A stretch of 64,000 nucleotides of DNA from Akebia trifoliata. Its lineage: Eukaryota; Streptophyta; Magnoliopsida; Ranunculales; Lardizabalaceae. Numbering within the stretch: position 1 is the first letter of the stretch; the number at the start of each line of letters is the position of its first letter. The translations under genes were made by a program, and so were the position numbers. The notes under the pieces are model-generated. The model saw only the letters and a list, made by a program, of their open reading frames with translations, had not been told where the DNA came from and made no database searches. The stretch is taken from contig CM030716.1 in the NCBI GenBank assembly GCA_017979445.1, positions 14,651,443 through 14,715,442 on the forward strand, given 5' to 3'. Shown here piece after piece: positions 23,093-33,500 of the stretch.

Positions 23093-24179
23093 GGTGTTGT
23101 TTGTTAAACTGAAAAAAATAAGTGCTGAATAGCATTAAGCGCTGACTTTAAGTGTTGAAAAAGTTATTTGTTTAGATGCTGAATCATGTTTATTACACAT
23201 TGCTGAATTGTTAAATTGTCTTTATTACCCCTACAATCATATTATACATTGTTTCCATATTTCAAATGCTTATTTATTATCAAACACAATAAAATATATT
23301 ATTTCTTATAAAATTAAAATACAATTTATTTTTAAATAACAAATAATACTCAAATATTCAATTTATAAATAATACTTTCTATTTATAAAAGCCCACAAAT
23401 TTCAAATTAAAAATAATAATGTCATACAAGTCACAAAAATTTGAAATCAACTTTAAAAGAACTTGATTTTGGATGAATAATTTTCGATGGAAATGAAGAA
23501 TGTGTAATTATAAAATCACCCTATGAATTAATAAGGACCACCCACACTATAGCCATTTTTTTTTTTTTTTATATATATGGGCTAAAGTTTTTTGAATGAG
23601 CAAATTTTTAGTGAGGATGGTCTATATGGTCTAGAGATTATCCTCACCAAAAATCAGTCCATTTTGAAATTTTTAACTCGTCAAAAATAATTTTCAGAAA
23701 AAAAAAGGACGATTTACGGTTATTGAACTTGTTTTGATAGGGTTAGAATTTTTAAGATGTGCTAATTTTTGGTGAGGATGATCTCCTCATTGTAGAGATC
23801 ATCCTCACAAAAAATCAACTCATTCGAAAACTTTTAACCCATATAAGACAAAATAATTTAGTCATGGTGTGGGTATATTAATTTATGGGGTGTTTATATA
23901 CTTATCCATGGGATATAAAAGGTAATATCCTTTTAAGAATAAAGGCATACTTTTCCTGATCAAAAAAATAAAGGGCATACTTGTCCGTGTTGAAAAAAAC
24001 GAAGTGCTTACCGCTTCAGCACTTTTTTTCAGCATCAAAATAGTGCTAAATTTTTTTCACTTATTTTCAGCAATAAGCATTGAAAATATAGAGTAAACAA
24101 ACGCGTTATTTTGACAAAAGTGTTGAATTTAATTTTTTTCAGCAATAAGCACTGAAAAATAGCGCAAACAAACACTGCC
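23093..24179. mobile_element. PIF/Harbinger-like MITE inserted in R2
   Basis: Ends GGTGTTGTTTGTT and, inverted, GGCAGTGTTTGTT, flanked by a TCA duplication (23090-23092 and 24180-24182). The empty site is preserved at about 3146-3160 as GACTCAGTCTATTCG. Subterminal AAGTGCTGAA motifs recur inverted near the right end. The GG..TGTTTG terminus and 3-bp duplication suggest PIF/Harbinger, though TWA is the usual target. No transposase. Confidence 0.7.
23540..23876. mobile_element. Double-hairpin MITE, copy f (nested)
   Basis: CCCACACTATAGCCA at the left and its diverged inverse TAGTCATGGTGTGGG at the right bracket two hairpins with the GTGAGGATGATC core. A T run and TATATATA lie at the left inner side. 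Nested inside the PIF-like MITE, hence younger than it. Confidence 0.75.
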
Positions 24180-24209
24180 TCAATCTATTCGAGAAAGGAA
24201 GTTATTTGC

Positions 24210-24720
24210 ATATACCCCACTCAACTAATTTTGAGGTTATCAGTGATTGGGACCTTCTCAACTCATGAGAATGGGACCGCAACCATTAGCCAACACTTTT
24301 CAAAAAGTATGTTCCCAAGGCTAAATTTCTATAAAAATCATCTTTTTCAATTAGATGATCCTTATAATCTAAGCCGATAATAAATCCCTTCTTAGGGTAC
24401 AAATTGTCGATCGTTCGACTATGTTCTTTTTTTTATATCGCTTTATCCGAAAATGACCAAGTCTTTCGAAGTTACCATCATTTGATGGAAAGAAAGGGGT
24501 GCCTAACCCCTTTTCCTCTCTCTAATCGGACCGCTTACCTAGATCTTAGGTGGATCGATACTTTATCTGTACAAGAGTCACTAAACGCCAAAACAACGAT
24601 TTTTTTGAAAAATACACTTCTGGTGACCATTTATACCCTTTTACAAAAAGGAATGGTAGCAACTCTAAATCCTTATAGAGGTGATCTTTGAATTCGAAAA
24701 TCATGTATCTAAATAAAGCA
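24210..24720 (+). repeat. Repeat R3 (similar to 57880-58230)
   Basis: Shared with 57880-58230: TTAGCCAACACTTTTCAAA, ATGATCCTTA, TAAATCCCTTCTTAGGGTACAA, and the stretch GTTACCATCA...GGGGTGCCTAACCCC...CGCTTACCTAGATCT. Similar to gypsy LTR sequence; weak matches also at 52900-53150 and, inverted, 61450-61745. Confidence 0.65.
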
Positions 24721-24734
24721 CTTGTCAACTACCT

Positions 24735-25010
24735 CTAACTACAAGTGCTCCAACTATTATCTATGAAGACAATGCTACTTGCATCGCTCAAATCCAAAAA
24801 GATTACATCAAGGGAGATATGACCAAGCATATTTCACCAAAGTTCTTCTACACGCATAAACGCCAGAAGAGTCATTAAGTTGAAGTCAAACAAATCCGCT
24901 CCAATGATAATTTTGCAGACTTCTTCACCAAAACCTTGTCGAAGTCCACCTTTCAGAAGATGGTGCACGAAATTGGCATGCGTCGACTCAATAATCAGAC
25001 TAATTGAAAT
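24735..25010 (+). pseudogene. Copia RNase H C-terminus
   Basis: Translated: IYEDNATCIAQIQKDYIKGD, TKHISPKFFYTH, then VKQIRSNDNFADFFTKTL and FQKMVHEIGMRRL, the conserved end of Ty1-copia pol. One stop is present. The remainder of the element upstream has been replaced by R3. Confidence 0.85.
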
Positions 25011-25560
25011 CTGATGTTTTCAGGGGAAGTAACTAATTAGGGAGGCATCTAAAAGTATGCTAGTATAGAAAATATGTGTACTATACTCTTTTTTCCTTTA
25101 ACTAGTTTTTATCCGACTGGATTTTTCTAGTAAAGGTTTTTAACGAGATAGCATTTAGGGCATCCAACACGAGTTCAATGATCTTAAAGAATTTACTTTG
25201 GATTTTTCCTTAACAATGTTTTAATGAGGTAACAATCATTGGGTGGTGAACATCCATGGGGAGAGCAGTGTAAATATTCTTAGTTGTGGTCATCCAAGGG
25301 GAAGTGTTATAAATATATAAATGTATAGTAATGACCACATAATTACTATCTCCATAACCCCTCTCTCTTTATGTGCCATAAGTCTTGAGGGTAACTCTCT
25401 ACTTTTCATCTCCCTCTCATTATTGGTGTATTATAGGTATAAGCCTGCAAATATAGGTATTGACAACATGAGACTGAAATGAGAGTACTTGAAGAACAAA
25501 ATTTGTCTCATAATTTGACGTCTTATAATTTCTTTTAGTTATACATTATCTTGCAATTTC
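25011..25560 (+). repeat. 3' end of the copia element, probable LTR start at 25306
   Basis: A polypurine tract CCAAGGGGAAG precedes TGTTATAAATATATAAATG at about 25306, a typical copia LTR beginning. No second LTR copy is present in the window, so the end cannot be fixed. The intervening 25011-25305 is untranslated. Confidence 0.5.
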
Positions 25561-27029
25561 TTTTTTATCTTATAATATTATTTTAATATAAAAATAAAGA
25601 TAAAAATCCTTTTTTGGGTCAGAATCAGTAGCTATATGGAAAGAAAACTATGTTCACTCACAATCCCAATCATGTACATGCAAAATCCAATGGTCAAGAT
25701 TTTTTTTTTTTTTTTAATTCTCAAGACTACAGCCCAAATCTTGAAGATGAATTTAGTATTTATAGTGTTGGTATTGTATGTGAACATATGAGTTCACCTT
25801 CCATGAGTCTACCATCTCAATTCTCAACCCTATCTTTTTATTATGTCATCTTCAAAATCTCCTTAATATTTTATATTACAAAAAGTCCCTCACAATATAT
25901 TAAATAATAAAATATGATATAAAATTATGTTGGTGTTTAAAATTTTTGGAATAATATTTTTTAAAAATTATTGAAAAATCCTATGATAAATCCTATTTTT
26001 TGTAATACATTATACATGCACGTTTGCACATGATATAATATTAAATTATCTATTTGAAATAATTATAATCAAAAAAGAAATAATACATAAATACTGTTTT
26101 TTAATACAAGAGCACTAGCACATTCCATCTACTAGTCTTCTAAAATATCAGGACGCCATCTATTCCTAGCAGCATAAATAACAATCTACAAGTATGAACC
26201 ATCTATTTCACAATAAACTTTCTTTACTTTCAATAAACATACCCTTGAAGAACTTGGTTTTTATGACTAAAATGGGATCCAAAAGAACTTGTTTAAAATA
26301 CTCACTTGGCATCACATGTGAGATTGATCTTCATGGACCATGGTGTGGATACAATCTTCATAAAAAAATCAATCTGCTATAACATTCTAAAGCACACAAA
26401 TAATAAACAAGTAGAATAAATATAGACAACCTATTTCACACTAATAAACTTGAAACTTCATTCTCAATAGGGATTAGAAGTTTCAAAGAGGACTATTCCT
26501 AACATTTTCAACCTTACAAATATTGGATAACATGTTGATCAAGGATGAACTATTTAATCCAATTACCTTGAACTCCACATTTAGGCGTCGTTTAGGGAGG
26601 CGGATCTCCCTCACAGTCAACCCTTGACTGGCCTCCATGTGGTCCAACAAGTTGTCAAAGATTCCGAATATAAACAGAATCCAACCTACACAAATTATAC
26701 AATATACAATTGACTAACATTTTTTTCTAACAGGTTTGATGAAGAGAGATTCCATTGGCACACCAACTTTTGCAAATGCGCCCCCCCCCCCCCAAATTCA
26801 TATGTAAATCACTAAAGAATTAGCACACATTTGGGGTGGTGTTAGCAAACGTTGGTGTGACAATAAAAGCTCTCTAGATTAAAACTAAACGAGTGTAAAT
26901 TAAGCCACCATGCTCGTTGCAGGAGTACAGGCAAGATCCAACGACCACAAGGTGCAAGCAAAGGAGCCACAACATGTACAGACAAGACAAGCACAATAAT
27001 TTTCAGTTTACCCCATCATGCTTATATAG
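25561..27029. other. AT-rich intergenic DNA downstream of ETR1
   Basis: No gene or known repeat recognised. A T run lies near 25701-25714 and a C run at 26783-26793. The small open frames have no recognisable domain. Confidence 0.4.
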
Positions 27030-27231
27030 CATCTTCGATGGAACCAAATAAGATCGAACAAAGCCCCACTAACCAGGCCACCCATCTTGTACGGTCACTT
27101 TGGAATGACAACACTACAAGCAAAGAAACAAGTCATTCAGCATTTCGCACGAAGTACTTCAGTGTCGCCAGAATCAAGTTACCCCCTGCCGGGATACAAT
27201 TCCATCCCCTTGTATTGCAAGTATTTCCCTA
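27030..27231 (-). other. Probable ETR1 3' untranslated region
   Basis: Sequence directly downstream of the ETR1 stop. I see no transposon signature in it, and its composition is more balanced than the AT-rich DNA beyond. The polyadenylation site cannot be placed from sequence alone. Confidence 0.4.
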
Positions 27232-27586
27232 CTACTTAGCCTGAATCAGAACCCCCCGTTCTAAAAGGTCTGACAAAACATTCCTCATCTTCTCAAGTGA
27301 AACGGGCTTCAATATCATTCCGTCGATACCAGCCCTCAAGCAGTTCTTTGTTTCCCTATCTGTATTCCCGGTAAGTGCTAAGAGCAATGGCCGCTCATTA
27401 CGTCTTGGGAATCTTTCATGTATTCGGACTGCTACTTCATATCCATCCATCCCAGGCATGCAAATATCCATGAAGAGCACCTTGTGTTCTTGAGAAACAA
27501 TCCGAAGACACTCTTCACATGAGCTAACAACCGTTACATCACATCCCAAATGCACAAGAAGTCCCTTTGTTACCGACCTGTTAATC
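27232..27586 (-). CDS. ETR1: ETR1 coding exon 6 (residues 621-738, stop)
   Basis: Codes most of the receiver domain: phospho-acceptor Asp661 in FMDICMPG, the beta4 Thr in ALTGNTD, and Lys714 in LKPVS. The acceptor is ATGCAG above 27586. The stop codon ends at 27232. Confidence 0.96.
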
Positions 27587-30500
27587 CTGCATCACCACAA
27601 TAGAAGGAATTCTACATACCGTTAATTGTGTTGTGCCACACTCAGCAATAAGGCTTACAAAATAGGGGCTTGAACCCATTTCTCGGTTAACATACAATAA
27701 TGCAAGTTCGAGATCATGGATTCAAATCCAGCTTACCCACTAAACAAGAGGCTTCGACTAGTTGTCAATCTATATAATAACATCCCATCCAGCTATAGTG
27801 GAGTAGGGCCTACATACTATTTTCTTTCCTCTTCAACCCCTTCAACTTTGAGATCATGGGTTCAAATCCAGCTTACCCACAAAAAAAAGGGACTTCGACT
27901 AGTTGTCAATCTATTTAATAAAATACAATTTTGGGTCCCACTTCAGCTATAGCTATGGGATAAACGTCTCATCCAGCTATAGTGGAGTGGGCCCCATACT
28001 ATTTTCTTTCCTCTTCAGCCCTTCAACTTTATTGTCTTTCCTCTCCCCTCTCCTTTTTCACTAATATCCCTCCAATTTTATTATCTTTCCTCTTTTCCGC
28101 CTTTTTTCAATAATACCCCTCTAACTCTACTATCTTCTCTCTTTAACCTACTTTATTGTCATTCCTCTTCTCCCCCTTTCTTAATAACACCTCTCCAACT
28201 TTATTATTTTTCCTTTTTTACCCCCATTAACCCTAAAGATTTTTTAATAATACCCCTCCAACTTTATTATTTTTCTGCTTTATTTCCTTCACCCTAAAGA
28301 GGATGCCCATGCCTACGGCATGGCCGAACTCTAGTGATCTTACAAAAGTGCAAACTGATTTCCTACTAGAGTTTCATGGTTGAAGCGAAAAGATGCAACT
28401 AATACCAATTGGTATGGGAAACTAAAAAAGTGACTCTTCCAATCAACCAAAACAATGGGTCCATTGTAGTACCACAGAACAGTTGGCTGCAAGCAATAAC
28501 AAAACCTTACCCTTAAAGCCACAAGATACGATTGGCAAAGTTCAAACTAGTTTTTCAGACGCTGGAAACCTAGATCAACACTCTATTAAAGAAAAGGGAA
28601 GGAAATACAGAATAATGTCATGGGGAATCACAGAAAGATGAACTGATATGATTGGGAAATATAATAAGCTACACGATTATGATAGTACCAAACCCCTAAC
28701 AGAAACTTAAAAAATATAAATTGCATCATCAATAGTGGTCACCATACGTACCCGTTATCGTCCATAATAACAACTTTGAGTCCTGGAAAATTTGTGTGGC
28801 AGTGATTTGCATGCACTTTCGGTACAAGAAAGTGCTCAGATTCAATTGAGTGCTCTGCAATTCCTAGTTTAACAAAGAATATAGCAGTAGACCCTTTGCC
28901 AAGACCTTCACTTTCAATCCAAATGTTACCCTCCATGAGATTTACAAACCTGATTGTATCATACAGTATTTACGAAGAAAATCAGAAGAGATTACAGAAC
29001 TATTGGAAAATTAATCTATATAGATTAAAAATGGAATTTAAATGAATGAATTGCTTGTAACTCTGAAAAGGCAAAAGAAGAAGAGATAAGGAAACGAGCA
29101 ACACCTCTTACAAATTGCAAGCCCTAGTCCACTACCACCAGAATTTCTACTGGCTTGATTTTGAGCAAATTTGTTAAATAATTTAGGAATATCTTGGGGG
29201 TTGATTCCTGATCCAGAATCCTTGACCTAAATATGAGAAAAAATACAAGGACTTTAAACAATCAAGAAATAGGTTTACCCTCCATAAGAAATATCAAAAA
29301 TGATATTAACCAACCTGTACTTGCAAATAAAAATGAGTGTCATCTGTCACTGGAAAGAAGTCAGGAGTATGAGCATCTCTTAAAGATTCGGGTTTTGCAA
29401 TACAAGCACTGATCGAGATGCTGCCTTTTTTTGAGAACTTCATAGCATTACCGACAACATTTAATATGGTTTGCATAAGACGTTTTTCATCACCAACAGC
29501 ATACTCGGGCAAATCCAGAGCCAAATTTGTCGACAAAGACAAATTTTTGACACACGCAATGGGTTTGATCAAGTTAGTGACCTGCAACGACAAACAGGCA
29601 TCTTATTATATAGATGTTGTAACCAAAGTTTTCAAAGGTGCTGGACGATTACACCTTAAGACTCACCTCTAGAAGAGGCTCTCAAAAAGGGATTTAAGGC
29701 TTTTAGTAAAGACTAGCACTTATTAAAAGAGGGGTTCAAAACGCTTGGCCTTATGGGAGGCTAACTTTTCAATTCATTTTGACTAAGTTTATGCTTCAGG
29801 GGATTTGTTGTATTTCTCTTTTTGCGTATGTTATAACATTTAATTGTACTTAACAATATAAAACATCTTTTCTTTTGGCCCTAATATCAACAACTCCTGG
29901 TTGATTTGCAATGCCAACAATATTTGACACTTCTATTCTTCCATTATATTTTCAATTTCTTCCTTATTTCCATCTCTTGCTACGTTGAACATCTCCTCCT
30001 CCTACAAATAGTCTTCGAGTAGTGCTATATATTTTTGGCTAGAATGATTATTAAACTCTTAAGTGTTACTTTTTGTTTGAGGGATTAAATATTGGAAAGT
30101 TGGATGTATGAACAGAGTAACAATTTTAATTTCAATTTGAGGGATTTGGAATTTCTTTTTTAATATTAAATTTTGGGATGTGACACAGTAAATTTTCAAT
30201 TTTTTTTTTTTTTATAAGTTAAATTTTCATAATTTTTCCTTTTTGACAATTTAATGATTTTATTTTATTGAACTTTTTACTATTTGTTTATTTATTTAGT
30301 TGTGTTAAGAGTTCTTATTTAATGTCATGTGGGCCCAACATTTAATCCCACACGACTAACCACATGTTTTTAATATAAAAGAGAAGCCGAACCATATTGG
30401 GAGCGACTGACTCATTCTCTTCTCTATTTTCCTCCTTCTCTCCTTAACCCTAATCTTCTAACATGGTATTAGAACACTTCTACCATTAGATCTACTTGAT

Positions 30501-33500
30501 TTATCTTCTTTTCTTCCCCTTTCTTTTCCCTATTCGATCTGATACTTCCAAACCCTAAGACCTTGATTCCAAAAAGGGATTAGGTGTTTGAGGTTTGTTT
30601 GTTTGTTTGCACCTACATGTTTATCTAGGGCTTCGTTTGTGTTTGTTTAAGGTATTTATGAATGATTGAGGAATTGGTGGACAGTGTTGAAACCACAAAT
30701 TCAGTTTCAAAAAAAAAAAAAAAATTTGTGAATAATGTCGTGTGAACAGTGTCACATGAATAGTACTTGTGAATAGTTTTTCTACATGAAGAGTATTCTG
30801 TGACTTGCATTTTGAGCGTGAACCAGGCTTTGTGAACAGTTTTTTTGCCAAAAAAAAAACAAATTCGACTTCTCAATCAATAGTTCGAAATTTTCCCCTA
30901 TCTCAGTTTTTTTTTTTCTGGTGTTTTTGAGTTTTGCGATTTTATTCCGATCATTGTTTCATTAGCCTTTCAATTCTAGCCACGTATCATAGAATATCTC
31001 AAGGGATACTCTATATTTTTTTGAATTTTTTTTTATTTTTGTACTTCTACCATTAGATCTGCTTGATTTCTCTTCTTTTCTTCCCCTTTCTTTTCCTTAT
31101 TCGATCCAATACTTCCAAACCCTAAGGCTTTGGTTCCAAAAAGGGATTAGGTGTTTGAGGTTTGTTTGGTTGCACCTACATATTTATCTAGGGCTTCATT
31201 TGTGTATGTTTTAAGGTATTTATGAATGACTAAGGAATTGGTGGACAATGTTGAAACCACAAATTCAGTTTTTAAAAAAAAAAAAAAAAAAATTTGTGAA
31301 TAATGTCATGCGAACAGTGTCACGTGAATAGTATTTCCTGAGTGAATAGTATTTTCTACATGAAGAGTATTCTGTGAATAGCGTTTTTTGCGTGAACCAG
31401 GCTTTGTGAACAGTTTTTTTGCCAAAAAAAAAAATTCAACTTCTTCGACTTCTCAATCAATAGTTCGAAATTTTCCCCTATCTCAGTTTTTTTTTTTTTG
31501 AGTGTTTTTGAGTGTTTTTGAGTTTTACGATTTTATTCCGATCATTATTTCATTGGCCTTTCAATCCTAGTCACGTATCATAGAATATCCCAAGGGATAC
31601 TATTTTTTTTTTTTTTTTAATTTTATTTTTGTGCAGATTTTCAGTTTACTTCTCTTTGGAAGGCAAATTTGGGGATTTATAATGGTGTTGGTAGAGGAAG
31701 TCGTGGTGGCCGTGGTAGAGGAGATAGTTGTGATCGTGAAGGTAGTCGTGGTGGTGATTTGAAGTGTACATATTGTGGCTACATTGGTCACAATAAGCAA
31801 TTTTGTTAGGATAAATGAGGTAAACCTGCTTAGGATAATCAAGCTCAAAAGGAACATCCTCAAAGTTTCACTGATTCTACTTCTCAAACTACATCTAGAG
31901 TTGCATTTTCCGATCTTACCACGTAGTTGAGAGAGATTCTTCAGAAGTTGACTACCTTGACTACATGACCTACTCCACCCACAACTACTTCAAGTAATCC
32001 CACATTTATGGCTGCTAAGTCTCCCTCATCTTGGGTCATCAATTTAGGAGCTAGTGCTCATGTCTGGTATATCTCATCTCTTTTCTAATTTCCATTCTCT
32101 TAATTCTCACATTGTACTAGCCGATGGGTCCACTTGCAATGTAGTTGGGAAAGATGATGTTTTTCCAAATTCATCTCTTCCCTTATCTTTTACTCTTTTG
32201 GTCCTTGATTTTCCTTTTAATCTACTTTATGTTAGTCAACTTACAAAATCATTGCAGTGCTTTGTAACCATCTCGCCTTCTTATTGTGTTTTTCTGGATC
32301 TCAAGACAAGGAAGATGATTGGTTTGGGGCATGAGAAAGATGGATTATATTATTTAATGCGTGATGTGCCTGCTTCTGTCTTGAGTGCTTCAGTTTCACC
32401 CCTTTAGTGGCACTATCGGTTGGATGATGTGTCTTTGTCTAATTTACACCGTGTTATTACTAAATTGAGTTTAGTGTCAATTTTAGAATGTGAAACTTTC
32501 CAATTGGGTAAGTATCACTGTAGTTATTTTCCTAGTCATACTAAGAGTCATCAATCTAGTCTTTTTGAACTAATTCATACAGATATTTGGGGTCCATGAA
32601 AAATAAAAAATTTATCTGGTTTCATTACTTTGTGGTGTTTGTGGATGATTATTCTCGTATAACAAAGCTCTTATTGAAATATTGCACTAAATTACCTCGT
32701 GTTTTGCTCACTTTTTATAAAGAAATTTCAACCCAATTTAGCAAACTTTTGAAAATTATTCGTTCTAATAATTTCTTAGAATACATGCAATTTTCTATTC
32801 AGTTTTTTTGTTCAAATAGTGGCATTATTCATCAAACTAGTTGTGTTAATACTTCTCAACAGAAGGTGTTGCTGAACGGAAACATAGTCATTTACTTGAT
32901 GTTGTTCGCACCATTATGTTTCAGATGCATTTACCTAAGCCTTATTAGGGTGATGTTGACCTCACAACTTGGCATCTTAATAATCACATGACATCATCAA
33001 TTTTAAATGGTAAATCACATTTCTCTCTGGTTTATCCTCAAGTTCATCATTTTGCTATTATTCTTAAGAGTCTTTAGTTGTGTTTGCTTTGTTCACTCAT
33101 TTTAGCCTGGGTTGCATAAGCTTTCCCCAAGATCCATCAAATATATCTTTCTGGGTTGCTTTGGTACATAAAAAAGGTATAGGTGTTATTTTGTCACTCA
33201 ATGCTATTACGTAAGTGCTGATGTGACATTCTTTAAGTCTACACCTTACTTTTCTTTTGTTGGCGCCTCATTTGACTTGAATCATGTGTCTTCTCGTCAG
33301 GGGGAGCTGTCTCCTACAGTTTCCTCCTCTCATGTGCTTCCAATTCTTCTTGTAGGTGACCCTTCCACTATGCCTCTTCAAGTATATCAATGCAATCGTT
33401 TCCGAGCACCTTCATCTTCTCTGCCAGCCTCAAATCCTTCATCAGCTTCACTTGAGGTTCCTCCTTATCCACCAGCATCTACGTCTACCTCTAGCGATCT

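Larger units (their letters stand above)
27587..28751 (-). other. ETR1 coding intron 5
   Basis: 1165-bp intron with GT at 28751-28750 and AG at 27588-27587, splitting the Gly621 codon. About half of it is the Helitron-like insertion 27769-28334. Confidence 0.9.

Noticed and set aside
27690..27745. tRNA-like 3' half with a TTCAAATCC box
   Set aside because: No matching A box, anticodon arm or acceptor pairing could be drawn. The same words recur in the duplicated flank, so it is more likely repeat sequence.
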